Shown here one piece after another: positions 17,118-26,586 of a stretch of DNA of 42,427 nt. Under the pieces are notes generated by a model that had not been told where the DNA came from, did not search any database, and saw only the letters and a list, made by a program, of their open reading frames with translations. Numbering within the stretch: position 1 is the stretch's first letter; every line of letters begins with the position of its first letter. Made by a program: the position numbers and the translations under genes. Source of the stretch: CAKVLS01 sp045651685 (lineage in GTDB: Bacteria; Bacillota; Clostridia; Christensenellales; UBA1242); NCBI GenBank assembly GCA_045651685.1, contig JAZRSV010000015.1:1-42427 (forward strand). Direction: 5' to 3'.

Positions 17118-17123
17118 TATTTA

Positions 17124-18227
17124 TTAAAACAAGTCTGCGTAGTTAAAATCTAAAAATAATGGTAAATTTTCGTTATATTCGTACAACGCTGTTAAGCTAA
17201 ATATCTTGCGCAAAAACTCTCTAGTTGTAAAAGTTTTTGTTGGGTTTTGTTTAGACAAAGCAACATTGATATTGTTATCAGTTATGTCTATGCTAATAAC
17301 TTGTTTGTCTATTTTTACTACATGATGACAATTGGCAAGAGCTTTAATATTTTTGTTTAACTCTAACGCCATTTGCAAAAATTTTACCATGTCAAAAACT
17401 CTAAAATGTATTTGTTCTGTAGCTTTTTTGTCTTCGGCAAAAACATCTAACGCTTCTACCGTTTGTCTATCAAAAGGACTAACAACTATTGTTATGTTTT
17501 TTTGATCAAACTTTTCGAAAAGCATTTTTACACAATAAGGTATGTGCCATGCATCAACATTAATTTCGTTAACTCTGTTTTTTGCAAAAGAAAATGTTGT
17601 ATAACCTATAACCTTATCATTTAGTTTGTAGACAAAAATTTGAGAGTTAGATGTTTGCAGGGTTAGTTCAAAATCTTGTTTTGATCTTGGTATAACAGGG
17701 TTTTTTCTTAAAAATATCTCATATATACGATCAAGGTCTTGTGGTTGATATTCTGTTAATGTTAAGTTGGGCAAACTTTTTTGATATTTGCAAAAATTAG
17801 CATCAATATCAAAATAATATCTAAAGCCACATTTTTCAAAATCAAAATAATTGTATCTATGACGCAAGCCTGTTAGCATCATAAATACATCGCCTTGTTT
17901 TTTGCTAGTGTCGATTATATTTTTTACTACTTTCTTAAAATAACCTTTACCTTGATATTGTGGCAAGGTTGCTACGCTACCTAATATTGCAAAAGGATAT
18001 TCTTTATCTTTTATCACTACGCTATTTTTATAACAACCACCTACACTAACTATTTGGTTGTCTTGATCTACAACTGTATGAATACTGCTAAAATCTTTGT
18101 GAGAATCATAAACTTTGGGTTGGCTCTTTTTTATATCAAAGTCATAGTCGCGCACTTTGCCAAAAGTCTGGTTAATAACATCGATAATTTTTGGCATATC
18201 TTTTTTTGTTGCTTGTCTAATTTTCAT
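17124..18227 (-). CDS. GNAT family N-acetyltransferase, Eis-like
   Basis: A 367-residue acetyltransferase with an N-terminal GNAT domain (RQATKKDMPKIIDVINQTFG; ILGSVATLPQYQGKGYFKKV with the QGKG acetyl-CoA loop near residues 95-100) and a long C-terminal part. The size, the MLTGLRHRYNYFDFEKCGF segment and the C-terminal domain match the two-domain Eis-like group (COG4552), which often adds acetyl groups to amines. The start is set at the ATG 18225-18227 by AAAAAAGGAT upstream; an in-frame start at 18302 lies before the promoter. No terminator is visible after it, so some read-through into the dehydrogenase gene is possible. Confidence 0.8.
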   Translation of the reverse strand: MKIRQATKKDMPKIIDVINQTFGKVRDYDFDIKKSQPKVYDSHKDFSSIHTVVDQDNQIVSVGGCYKNSVVIKDKEYPFAILGSVATLPQYQGKGYFKKVVKNIIDTSKKQGDVFMMLTGLRHRYNYFDFEKCGFRYYFDIDANFCKYQKSLPNLTLTEYQPQDLDRIYEIFLRKNPVIPRSKQDFELTLQTSNSQIFVYKLNDKVIGYTTFSFAKNRVNEINVDAWHIPYCVKMLFEKFDQKNITIVVSPFDRQTVEALDVFAEDKKATEQIHFRVFDMVKFLQMALELNKNIKALANCHHVVKIDKQVISIDITDNNINVALSKQNPTKTFTTREFLRKIFSLTALYEYNENLPLFLDFNYADLF

Positions 18228-18247
18228 GTGCTTATATCCTTTTTTAT

Positions 18248-18277
18248 AGAATAAAACAAAGCGATAATAATAGTCAA
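18248..18277 (-). promoter_or_regulatory. Promoter of the Eis-like GNAT gene
   Basis: Minus strand TTGACT (18272-18277), 18 bp, TATTCT (18248-18253). The short distance to the ATG at 18227 supports the shorter reading frame. Confidence 0.5.
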
Positions 18278-18300
18278 TTATTTTTAGTTTTGTATCCAAC

Positions 18301-18336
18301 AAAAAAAAGACAGATTGTTGCTAACCTGTCTTTTTT
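18301..18336 (-). terminator. Terminator of gyrA
   Basis: An 11-bp perfect stem (18303-18313 with 18326-18336), 12-nt loop, and a U run on the minus strand, 8 nt past the gyrA stop. Confidence 0.85.
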
Positions 18337-18343
18337 AATAATA

Positions 18344-20833
18344 TTATTCTTCGTCAGTTAAGATTTCGTCTTCTTCTTGATGATCTGCTACAGCTGCACA
18401 AACAACTTTGTAATTATCATCTTTGATACGCATGATACGAACACCTTGTGTATCACGACCAATCTTGCTAACTTCTTGTGCTGGCATACGAATAATTGTG
18501 CCGTTGTCTGCTATCAAAATAATATCTTGATCTTGTTTAACTTGTTTTAGGTTGACAAGCATACCAGTTTTTGAGTTAAACACGCCGGCTTTTATACCCT
18601 TACCACCACGAGTTTGCAATCTATAATCTGCAGGATCGCTACGCTTACCAAAACCGTTTTCAGAAACTGTTAAGATTTGGCAACCGTTCTTTAATACTGC
18701 CATATCAACGATATAGTCGCTAGCATTTAGCTTGATACTACGAACACCTTGTGTATCTCTACCCATAGGTCTAACATCTTCTTCGCTAAATCTAATACAT
18801 TTACCTTCGTGGCTAGCTACCAAAATTTCGTCTCTGCCTGATGTAATACTTACGCTTATTAAGCTATCAGTCTCGCTCAATTTAATAGCGATTTTACCGA
18901 CTTTTCTAACTTTGGCAAATTCTTCTAGAGGTGTCTTTTTGATTAGACCTTCTCTTGTAGCCATCATTAGATATCCACGCGCATTTTCTTCTAACTTAAT
19001 AACAGCTGTCACACTTTCGCCTTCTTCTAGTTGAAGTAGGTTTATTATAGCACGGCCTTTTGCATGGCGTTGAGCTTCTGGTATTGTATATGCTTTTTTG
19101 CAGTATACTTTGCCTAGGTTAGTAAAGAACATTAACTCATCGTGAGTATTTGCTACAAACATTGTCTCTACAAAGTCTTCTTCTTTGGTCTTGTGTGCAG
19201 TCACACCTACACCACCACGGCGTTGGTTGCGATATTCTGTGACTGGTTGACGCTTGATATAACCAAAGTGTGTCATAGAGATAACTACATCTTCTTTATC
19301 AATAAAGTCTTCTACATCTAGTTCGCCTTCATCAATGCTAATTTCTGTCATACGAGGTGTAGCATATTTTTCTTTTATTTCGGTAAGTTCTGTTTTTACA
19401 ATTTCCAAAACTTTTGCTTCACTACGAAGTATGCTCTTGTATTCTGCAATAACTTCTTCTAGTTCTTTTAGTTCTTCTTTGATCTTATAAACTTCTAAAC
19501 TTGTAAGTCTTTGCAATCTCATTTCTAATATTGCATTGGCTTGTTTTTCGGTTAGAGTAAATGAAGAACATAATTTTTCTTGAGCTTCTACTTTGTCTTG
19601 AGAGTTTTTGATAATTTTAATTACTTTGTCAATATTAGCAAGTGCTATAACAAGACCTTCTAATATATGTGCTCTCTCTTGTGCACGCTCAAGATCATAT
19701 TTTGTACGGCGAGTGACAATTTCTTTTTGGTGTTGCAAATAGTAGAACAACATTTCTTTTAGGTTAAGAATTTTTGGTTCGTTATTTACAAGTGCCAAGA
19801 AGATAATACCTTCGCCTGTTTGCATTGGTGTATGTTTGTAAAGCAAGTTAAGTACAACTTGTGGGTTGGCATCTTTTTTGATCTCAATAACTATACGCAT
19901 ACCTTGACGGTCAGACTCTTCTTTGATATCAGAGATACCTTCGATCTTTTTGTCTTTTACAAGGTTTGCCATTTGCTCGATCAATTTTGCTTTGTTAACT
20001 TGATATGGAAGTTCTGTGACGATAATACGGCTGCGGCCTGTTTTTTCGTTTTCTTCTATCTCTGTACGAGCTCTCAAAACGATACTACCACGACCAGTAC
20101 GATACGCATTGCGAATCGCTGCTCTACCCATCAAAAGACCTTTTGTTGGATAGTCTGGTGCTGGAATATATTTCATCAATTCGTCAACATCGATAGCAGG
20201 ATTATCTATCATGGCGACAACACCATCGATAACTTCGCCAAGGTTGTGAGGCGGTATGTTAGTTGCCATACCTACGGCAATACCATCACTACCGTTAACT
20301 AATAAGTTAGGGAATCTACTTGGCAAAACACAAGGTTGTTGCAAAGTACCGTCAAAGTTAGGATAAAAATCAACAGTTTCTTTTTCGATATCTCTCAACA
20401 TCTCGCCTGCGATTTTGCTAAGTCTTGCTTCGGTATAACGCTGAGCAGCTGGTGGGTCACCGTCTATACTACCAAAGTTGCCTTGGCCATCTACTAGAGG
20501 ACATCTAATAGAAAAGTCTTGAGCAAGTCTAACTAACGCTTCGTAAACTGCACTGTCGCCGTGTGGGTGGAATTTACCCAAAACATCACCAACGATACGG
20601 GCACATTTACGATATGGTTTGTCATGAGAAAGGTTTAACTCGCCCATAGCATACAAAATACGACGATGAACTGGTTTTAGACCGTCTCTAACATCTGGTA
20701 TGGCACGAGATACATTAACTGCCATAGCATATGCTATAAACGACTTTTTCATTTCTTCGTTTACTTGTACCTTTATATACTTGGTTTTGTCTTCCCAGGT
20801 CATGTTTTCATCTGATTTATTATTTTTTTTCAT
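18344..20833 (-). CDS. gyrA: DNA gyrase subunit A
   Basis: An 829-residue gyrase A subunit, which cuts and rejoins DNA in the A2B2 complex that adds negative supercoils. The catalytic tyrosine is Tyr133 in AAQRYTEARL. The quinolone-resistance region reads GKFHPHGDSAVYEALVRL with Ser94 and Glu98, the drug-sensitive residues found in many Gram-positive bacteria. The GyrA box QRRGGVG in the C-terminal DNA-wrapping domain distinguishes it from ParC. The acidic tail (DHQEEDEILTDEE) is typical. It follows gyrB by 33 nt in an operon and has AGGAGCATAATA before the ATG. Confidence 0.97.
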   Translation of the reverse strand: MKKNNKSDENMTWEDKTKYIKVQVNEEMKKSFIAYAMAVNVSRAIPDVRDGLKPVHRRILYAMGELNLSHDKPYRKCARIVGDVLGKFHPHGDSAVYEALVRLAQDFSIRCPLVDGQGNFGSIDGDPPAAQRYTEARLSKIAGEMLRDIEKETVDFYPNFDGTLQQPCVLPSRFPNLLVNGSDGIAVGMATNIPPHNLGEVIDGVVAMIDNPAIDVDELMKYIPAPDYPTKGLLMGRAAIRNAYRTGRGSIVLRARTEIEENEKTGRSRIIVTELPYQVNKAKLIEQMANLVKDKKIEGISDIKEESDRQGMRIVIEIKKDANPQVVLNLLYKHTPMQTGEGIIFLALVNNEPKILNLKEMLFYYLQHQKEIVTRRTKYDLERAQERAHILEGLVIALANIDKVIKIIKNSQDKVEAQEKLCSSFTLTEKQANAILEMRLQRLTSLEVYKIKEELKELEEVIAEYKSILRSEAKVLEIVKTELTEIKEKYATPRMTEISIDEGELDVEDFIDKEDVVISMTHFGYIKRQPVTEYRNQRRGGVGVTAHKTKEEDFVETMFVANTHDELMFFTNLGKVYCKKAYTIPEAQRHAKGRAIINLLQLEEGESVTAVIKLEENARGYLMMATREGLIKKTPLEEFAKVRKVGKIAIKLSETDSLISVSITSGRDEILVASHEGKCIRFSEEDVRPMGRDTQGVRSIKLNASDYIVDMAVLKNGCQILTVSENGFGKRSDPADYRLQTRGGKGIKAGVFNSKTGMLVNLKQVKQDQDIILIADNGTIIRMPAQEVSKIGRDTQGVRIMRIKDDNYKVVCAAVADHQEEDEILTDEE

Positions 20834-20865
20834 TATTATGCTCCTAAAAAACTATCTTACAAGTA

Positions 20866-22812
20866 CTATACATCTAGCTCTGTGACTAAAGTTGCATTAT
20901 TTTCGATAAACTCTCTTCTTAACTCTGGATTTTCACCCATTAGAGTACTAAAAATGTTATCAGCTTCTACAGCGTCTTCCATTTTTACTTGTAGCAATGT
21001 ACGATATTCTGGGTTCATGGTTGTCATCCAAAGTTGTTCGTTAGACATCTCACCAAGACCTTTGTATCTTTGTATTTCGGTACCTTTTCTGCCCATAGCA
21101 TCAAGGGTTTTTTCTAACTCTTCATCACTGTACAAATATCTTTCATCTTTACCACGACTAACTTTGTATAGAGGTGGTTGAGCGATATATACATGTCCGT
21201 TTTCGATAAGTGGTCTCATAAAACGGAAGAAGAATGTAAGAAGTAATATTCTGATATGGCTACCATCGACATCGGCATCGGTCATGCAGATAATTTTGTC
21301 ATATCTTAATTTTTCTTCTTTGTACTCGTTGTGTATACCACAACCAAAAGCTGTTATCATAGCTTTTATTTCGGCATTTTCTAAAACTCTATTAAGTCTT
21401 GCTTTTTCGACATTAAGAATTTTACCACGAAGTGGAAGTATCGCTTGGAATCTACGGTCACGGCCTTGTTTTGCAGTACCACCCGCAGAGTCACCTTCGA
21501 CTATAAATATCTCACAACGGCTTGGATCTTTTTCAGAACAGTCTGCAAGTTTGCCTGGCAAAGTTGTATTTTCTAATACACTCTTACGACGAGTAAGTTC
21601 TCTTGCATTTCTTGCAGCATCTCTAGCTCTTTGAGCGGTTATACTCTTAAGAACAAGTTCTTTTGCAAATTGTGGGTTTTCTTCTAACACATCACTAAAT
21701 GAGTCTACCATGGTTTTTTCTACCAAAGCTCTCATTTCGCTATTGCCAAGTTTTGTTTTTGTTTGGCCTTCGAATTGTGGATTTTGAAGTTTTACAGAGA
21801 TAACTGCTGTAAGACCTTCTCTACAATCTTCACCACTTAACTTTTCACTTTCTTTAACGATTTTATTTTTTTGTGCGTAGTCATTAATAACTTTTGTCAA
21901 AGCATTTTTGAAACCTACAAGGTGTGTACCACCTTCTTCGGTATTGATATTGTTAGCATAAGCATTAATAACTTCGCTATAAGTGTCATTGTATTGAAAG
22001 CTAATTTCTACCTCGCTGGTTTTTGTCACTTTGTTGATATAAATTGGCTCTGGGAATAAAGTTTCTTTACCGCGGTTTAGATAATTAACAAATTCTATGA
22101 TACCTCCTCTAAACAAGAAGATATCTTCTTTTTCTCTACCTTCTCTATCGTCTCTAATTGCAATAGTAAGACCTTTGTTTAGAAAAGCTATTTCTCTAAA
22201 TCTTGATTTTAGATTGTCATAGTTAAATTCTACAGTTTCAAAAATAGTTGGGTCTGGCAAGAAAGTGACTCTTGTACCACGGTTTCTTGTTTCGCCAAGA
22301 TTTTTTAGTGGGTATTGAGGTATACCTCTTTCGTACTCTTGTTTGTAGTAAATGTTATTTTGCCATACTTCTACCATAAGGCGAGAAGATAGTGCGTTAA
22401 CTACAGACAAACCAACACCGTGCAAACCACCAGATATCTTATAGCCTTCGCCACCAAACTTACCACCAGCGTGTAGCTTGGTCAAAACAACTTCGACTGC
22501 AGATTTCTTTTCGGTCTTGTGCATACCAGTAGGTATACCACGGCCATTGTCGGTCACGCTAACAGATCCATCTTTGTTAAGTATAACATCGATCTTGTCG
22601 CAGTAGCCAGCAAGTGACTCGTCAATACTGTTATCTACAATCTCGGTGATAAGGTGATGCAAACCTCTCTCATCTGTAGAACCGATATACATACCAGGTC
22701 TTTTACGAACTGGCTCTAAACCTTCTAGTACTTGAATATCACTCTCGTCATACTTGACAGAGTGTGTAAGTTCGTTTTCTTGTTCAGCTATTTTTGTGTC
22801 GTCTTTTCTCAT
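20866..22812 (-). CDS. gyrB: DNA gyrase subunit B
   Basis: A 648-residue gyrase B subunit supplying ATPase and Toprim functions. The GHKL ATPase site is visible (EIVDNSIDES, DNGRGIPTGMH, GGLHGVGLSVVNALS), and the Toprim metal site has EGDSAGGTAKQGRDR near residue 439 and DADVDGSHI further on. The length is that of Gram-positive GyrB, without the enterobacterial insert. AGGAGAAAATA precedes the ATG. First gene of gyrB-gyrA. A TACAGC/GCTGTA inverted repeat lies in the upstream spacer. Confidence 0.97.
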   Translation of the reverse strand: MRKDDTKIAEQENELTHSVKYDESDIQVLEGLEPVRKRPGMYIGSTDERGLHHLITEIVDNSIDESLAGYCDKIDVILNKDGSVSVTDNGRGIPTGMHKTEKKSAVEVVLTKLHAGGKFGGEGYKISGGLHGVGLSVVNALSSRLMVEVWQNNIYYKQEYERGIPQYPLKNLGETRNRGTRVTFLPDPTIFETVEFNYDNLKSRFREIAFLNKGLTIAIRDDREGREKEDIFLFRGGIIEFVNYLNRGKETLFPEPIYINKVTKTSEVEISFQYNDTYSEVINAYANNINTEEGGTHLVGFKNALTKVINDYAQKNKIVKESEKLSGEDCREGLTAVISVKLQNPQFEGQTKTKLGNSEMRALVEKTMVDSFSDVLEENPQFAKELVLKSITAQRARDAARNARELTRRKSVLENTTLPGKLADCSEKDPSRCEIFIVEGDSAGGTAKQGRDRRFQAILPLRGKILNVEKARLNRVLENAEIKAMITAFGCGIHNEYKEEKLRYDKIICMTDADVDGSHIRILLLTFFFRFMRPLIENGHVYIAQPPLYKVSRGKDERYLYSDEELEKTLDAMGRKGTEIQRYKGLGEMSNEQLWMTTMNPEYRTLLQVKMEDAVEADNIFSTLMGENPELRREFIENNATLVTELDV

Positions 22813-23088
22813 TATTTTCTCCTAAAAGAGTGTTTTTGATTGGGTATTTGTTATTACATTTTTTACAGCACTATTTGCGCGCTGTATAATATATATAATA
22901 ACAAAAAAAGCGTAAAATTCTTTTACGCTTTTATTATAACATATTTATCATTTTTTTGGAAGTATTTATGTCAAAATTTTATCTATTTTTGTCTTATTTT
23001 TTACAAATTTCGCCTTAATTTTGGCTGTATGGCTCAAAACAAGGGTCAATCATAAAAACATACTATATTTATATACTGCCGTTATAGG
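22813..23088. promoter_or_regulatory. Spacer upstream of gyrB with inverted repeat
   Basis: This 276-bp spacer holds the terminator of the upstream operon (22902-22932), an AT-rich stretch with several possible gyrB -10 elements on the minus strand, and an inverted repeat TACAGC (22864-22869) / GCTGTA (22881-22886) with an 11-nt centre that includes GCGC. The repeat lies about where gyrB transcription should begin. No ORF or known RNA motif is visible. Confidence 0.4.
22902..22932 (-). terminator. Terminator of the mTERF-like operon
   Basis: A 12-bp perfect stem (22906-22917 with 22921-22932), TTC loop, followed on the minus strand by a run of seven U. It is about 160 nt past the stop at 23089. 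Confidence 0.8.
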
Positions 23089-23391
23089 TTATTTATCAAA
23101 AATATCAGGCTCGTTTTGTAGTATAGTAGCAAGGTCACCTTCGGCTTGTATATCTTTTATTTTTTCTTTCAAAACAATACTATCTAAAAATAAGAAGTTG
23201 GCATTAGTACAAATCAAATTGCCTATCTCATCTTTTGGTACCCTTGCCTTGTGCAAAAGGTTGATATTGATAATAAACTCATCATAATTGCCATCTATTA
23301 TTTCTGGGTTGGTTTGCAAGATATCTTCAAAGCTTTCTTCTGGAATATTAAGCTCTGCCAAAACTTGTAAAAAACTGTTTAGTCTATTCAT
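23089..23391 (-). CDS. Small mTERF-like helical-repeat protein (predicted)
   Basis: A 100-residue protein consisting almost wholly of two and a half repeats of about 35 residues: residues 8-42 (LAELNIPEESFEDILQTNPE and following), 43-78 (LLHKARVPKDEIGNLICTNA and following) and a partial third ending NEPDIF. The repeat pattern, hydrophobic-x(7)-I/V-P-x(6)-I/L-x(6)-N/P-x-I/L, resembles the mitochondrial transcription termination factor (mTERF) helical repeat; this is my own pattern match. The start ATG overlaps the end of the 661-residue gene by 8 nt (ATGAATAG), and a GGAGG lies 11 nt upstream. Function unknown; it probably acts with its larger neighbour. Confidence 0.65.
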   Translation of the reverse strand: MNRLNSFLQVLAELNIPEESFEDILQTNPEIIDGNYDEFIININLLHKARVPKDEIGNLICTNANFLFLDSIVLKEKIKDIQAEGDLATILQNEPDIFDK

Positions 23392-25369
23392 CTTGACATT
23401 GTCCTCCTTCGATAATATTTTGAGCACTCTTTGCGGCGGCGGTTATAGTCGAAACTCTTTCTTGAGGGGTTATTGTTATAACATCTTCTTGAACATCTTG
23501 GCCTGCTTCAACTATTTGTATTGGTGGTACATTTTCTAGTTTGTTATACTCTTGCTCCAATAGCTCATAAGCTTGTTCGTCAAATGGATATTTTTTGATA
23601 AGTTCTGCTTGAAGTACTGGGTATAAAGTTTCGAATGTATCGCCTTTTTTTAGACCCAACTCTGGGATATCTGCAAGCAAAGTTCTTTCTTTGTCTACTT
23701 CAAAACCAGGTATGTCTTGGCCTATTGTTTGAGCATATTGTTTGATAAGATCTTTTGTGTTAATAAAGTATGTGTTAAATGCTTGTGGTACAGACAATTT
23801 GTCATCATCTTCGCTTTGTATACCATCGTAGAAAAATCTAAATTTTGCATATAACAAAGCAAGTGATGTACGACCAATTTTGTCTACATTTTCGTCATTA
23901 AAGAAATATTTGTTAAAGTCTTGATAATGACCAGCAACTCTAGGATTTTGATATGCATGACTGCTAACTATTTGAGTTATCATAAACTTTTCTTTGATAC
24001 CATAACTCAATCTAACAACTTCTTTTAGATGTTCTGTGATATGTTCGTTGCTAAAACCAAGTTGTTTTAGATCGCTAATTTTTTTGCCAAATTTTGAACA
24101 ATCTTCGGTTGCTATTTCTAGGTTATCCAAAAATACTTGTCTAAAGTCACTTTCGGTCATACCCAATATTAAACTAAATCTACTAGATTTGTTTTGTATA
24201 GTTTGAATATCATAGTTAATAAGTGTTGGTCTTTTTACAAACTTACCTATTATCTCTTGTTTTTCGCAACCAAAAAATTTGCTCCACTCTGATATCTTTT
24301 GTTTTAATACTTTGTCAGAATAAATCATTAAGTTGCTGTTTTGTTTTACCATTCTTCTTGCTTGCTCGATAGGTATATCAAACAATTCTTGCAACTCTTG
24401 AGCTCTTTGGTCTCTTTCTTGTTGAGTCACCTTAAATGTCAAACCATCTAACACTTGTTGTTCGTAGTCGTTTGACAAAACTATCATAGGATATTTTAAG
24501 TCATCACCTTCGAAGGTAGTTGAGCTTATTTGTTGATAGTCGTCTTGCAATTTTCTTAAATATGCAAGTGTAGGTCTCAAAGCTTTTAACATATCTTCGT
24601 GTTTATCAAAAACCTTTTGAGATGCAAAAAGACTTTTGTTATCTTTAACTATCACGCCAACTTTTGACATAAACTCTTCGTCACGGTCAAAAATAATATT
24701 AGCTGGCAAAGGTTGCAAACCATTAGATACTAATGTTTGGTTAATTTGTTGCAAATATGTATGTCTTGCTACAGTCTTATTAAAGTTTTGTCTAATAAGG
24801 TCTTGTCTATGTGGCAAGTTATAATCTTCTAACCCATTAACAACACCAAACATATATTTTGCTTCGATAGAAAAAGGTGTAGCTGTTAATATACTTTTGT
24901 GTGATAGGCAATATTCTTTTGTTATACCTATTCTTTGATAAGCGTCTGCAGTTTGTTGTAAATTTTCGTTGCGTTGAAACATTATTTCGCTAAACTGCAA
25001 AAGCTCTTCAAAACTTTTTGGTTTAGTGCCAAAAACATTTTGAATACCGTTTATATAATATTGCCAGTTGTCAGCACTTGTTATCAAAAAGCTTGTTTGA
25101 CCACTTATTAATGTTTGTGCTTGCTCTTTATCAATATCAAAAAATTGCATAGCTTGCTCGATATGTCTATCGATAGTTTCGCCACTTACAGCCAAAAGCT
25201 TTAGGTTGTTTTCTATATGATGGCGCATCTTTGCAAAAGCAACTTTGTCTTGTGGCAACAAACTATCATATGTAGTGTTTTTGCCATAGTAGGTAGTAAA
25301 CATACCAAGTTTAGAACAAAGCAAAAGTGCTTTTTTGTCTGCAATGTTGTCTATATAAATATTTTCCAT
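23384..25369 (-). CDS. Large mTERF-like helical-repeat protein (predicted)
   Basis: A 661-residue, soluble, helix-rich protein I cannot assign to a known family. Residues ~323-455 show at least four consecutive units of about 36 residues, for example LQELFDIPIEQARRMVKQNS, FFGCEKQEIIGKFVKRPTLI, LILGMTESDFRQVFLDN and LKQLGFSNEHITEHL, and a further unit lies at ~65-100. The pattern is close to the mTERF repeat, including Pro-x-Leu near the repeat centre. Residues 280-315 and 460-560 look different and may be separate domains; the C-terminus is Ile/Thr/Ala/Gln-rich. GGAGAGATAT precedes the ATG. It overlaps the next gene by 8 nt. A nucleic-acid-binding superhelix is possible but unproven. Confidence 0.7.
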   Translation of the reverse strand: MENIYIDNIADKKALLLCSKLGMFTTYYGKNTTYDSLLPQDKVAFAKMRHHIENNLKLLAVSGETIDRHIEQAMQFFDIDKEQAQTLISGQTSFLITSADNWQYYINGIQNVFGTKPKSFEELLQFSEIMFQRNENLQQTADAYQRIGITKEYCLSHKSILTATPFSIEAKYMFGVVNGLEDYNLPHRQDLIRQNFNKTVARHTYLQQINQTLVSNGLQPLPANIIFDRDEEFMSKVGVIVKDNKSLFASQKVFDKHEDMLKALRPTLAYLRKLQDDYQQISSTTFEGDDLKYPMIVLSNDYEQQVLDGLTFKVTQQERDQRAQELQELFDIPIEQARRMVKQNSNLMIYSDKVLKQKISEWSKFFGCEKQEIIGKFVKRPTLINYDIQTIQNKSSRFSLILGMTESDFRQVFLDNLEIATEDCSKFGKKISDLKQLGFSNEHITEHLKEVVRLSYGIKEKFMITQIVSSHAYQNPRVAGHYQDFNKYFFNDENVDKIGRTSLALLYAKFRFFYDGIQSEDDDKLSVPQAFNTYFINTKDLIKQYAQTIGQDIPGFEVDKERTLLADIPELGLKKGDTFETLYPVLQAELIKKYPFDEQAYELLEQEYNKLENVPPIQIVEAGQDVQEDVITITPQERVSTITAAAKSAQNIIEGGQCQDE

Positions 25370-25387
25370 ATATCTCTCCTACCTTTT

Positions 25388-25416
25388 ATTTTAGATTAAT
25401 TTGACCAAAAAGTCAA
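25388..25416 (-). promoter_or_regulatory. Promoter of the mTERF-like operon
   Basis: Minus strand TTGACT (25411-25416), 17 bp, TAAAAT (25388-25393). The -35 is part of an inverted repeat TTGAC-6-GTCAA. Confidence 0.65.
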
Positions 25417-25453
25417 TACTGGGCATATTTTTTATATATAAATATATAAAAGG

Positions 25454-25495
25454 CAAAAAAAATAACACTTACTTTTTTTGACAAAAATAAGTGTT
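25454..25495 (-). terminator. Terminator of the recF-acyltransferase operon
   Basis: An 8-bp stem (25464-25471 with 25488-25495), extendable by inner A-T pairs, with U-rich sequence after it on the minus strand, 15 nt past the acyltransferase stop. Confidence 0.75.
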
Positions 25496-25509
25496 TTTTT
25501 ATTAAAATT

Positions 25510-26556
25510 TTATAACAATTCTTGTTTTTCTTCTATCATATTTTTTGTTAAATTAGTAGTTTTTTGTTTGTGTTTTATTATAAAATGTTTGATTAATTTT
25601 GTTGTCCAAAAACCTATTTCATAAACTACAAAAGACAATATAAATACTACCAAAGCATACCAATAATCAATAGCTGGAGTCATATACTCCCATATCATAG
25701 TAGCCACTGCACAATGCAAAATGTATATATAAAAAGATGCATTTTTTCCAATATATTTGTAGTACCAATCACACTTAATAGATTTTAATCCCAAGAAAAA
25801 TTCTAGTAAGAAAAATGCAGATACCATTGTAGACAAATATACTTCCATAACTACTAGTTTACTCTCTAGTAGTTGCATAAACCAAAAACCTATACCTAGT
25901 GCAAGATAAATATATTTGTACCAAGATTTTTTGTTAAGATTAAATTTGGCCATAGTATAACCTAAACCAAAACAAGGCAAACCAAAAAATAAAGCATTGC
26001 GTACATACATATAATAAGCAGTACCATGACCAGGTCTAGCTAGTTGTACCCAACCGATAAAAAACATTTTTATAAGCAATAATGTTGGTATTAATACCCA
26101 ATACCATTTTGTCTTATCAAATTTTACTAACAAATAATGTATCAAACCAATAACAACCAAAGCTATCAAAAACCAAAGATGCTCCCAACCTGATATTGGT
26201 TTGTTTGTTATAAAAAAGTTAAATAATATATTTTCTTTGAATAAACCATTAAAAAAGTGAGCAAAATTTTGTCTATAAAAAATGCATCTAACAAAACCAA
26301 ATAAAATATAAAATAATTCTGCAATTATTAAATATTTTATTGATCTTATCAAAAATTTTTTTGATTTTTTAATTTGTGTTTCTTTATCTTTACTAAACAC
26401 AAAATAACCACATATCATAAAAAATACTGGCACAGCAAGTCTATACAAAGGCATGCTGTTATAAGTATCTCTTACTGTATGTATACAAACAACCAAAAAT
26501 GCTAAAAACAACTTAAATAAATCAAGCCAAACATTTCTCTTTTTTGCATTGTCCAT
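25510..26556 (-). CDS. Membrane acyltransferase (acyltransferase 3 family)
   Basis: A 348-residue membrane protein with about ten membrane segments, matching the acyltransferase 3 (OafA-like) family, which transfers acyl groups to cell-surface sugars or lipids. The N-terminus has the family pattern: VWLDLFKLFLAFLVVCIHTV with His26 in the first membrane segment, then RLAVPVFFMICGYF. Further support is HLWFLIAL near residue 125 and YIYILHCAV near residue 273. The acceptor is unknown. It follows recF by 30 nt with AGGAGAAAAAAACAACA before the ATG, an unusual operon partner for recF. Confidence 0.82.
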   Translation of the reverse strand: MDNAKKRNVWLDLFKLFLAFLVVCIHTVRDTYNSMPLYRLAVPVFFMICGYFVFSKDKETQIKKSKKFLIRSIKYLIIAELFYILFGFVRCIFYRQNFAHFFNGLFKENILFNFFITNKPISGWEHLWFLIALVVIGLIHYLLVKFDKTKWYWVLIPTLLLIKMFFIGWVQLARPGHGTAYYMYVRNALFFGLPCFGLGYTMAKFNLNKKSWYKYIYLALGIGFWFMQLLESKLVVMEVYLSTMVSAFFLLEFFLGLKSIKCDWYYKYIGKNASFYIYILHCAVATMIWEYMTPAIDYWYALVVFILSFVVYEIGFWTTKLIKHFIIKHKQKTTNLTKNMIEEKQELL

Positions 26557-26586
26557 TGTTGTTTTTTTCTCCTATGTAAAAATTTT

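Noticed and set aside
22902..22945. Hairpin before gyrB as a gyrB attenuator, with a TATAAT just upstream of it
   Set aside because: The predicted start site would fall inside the left arm of the stem, so it is better explained as the terminator of the upstream operon.
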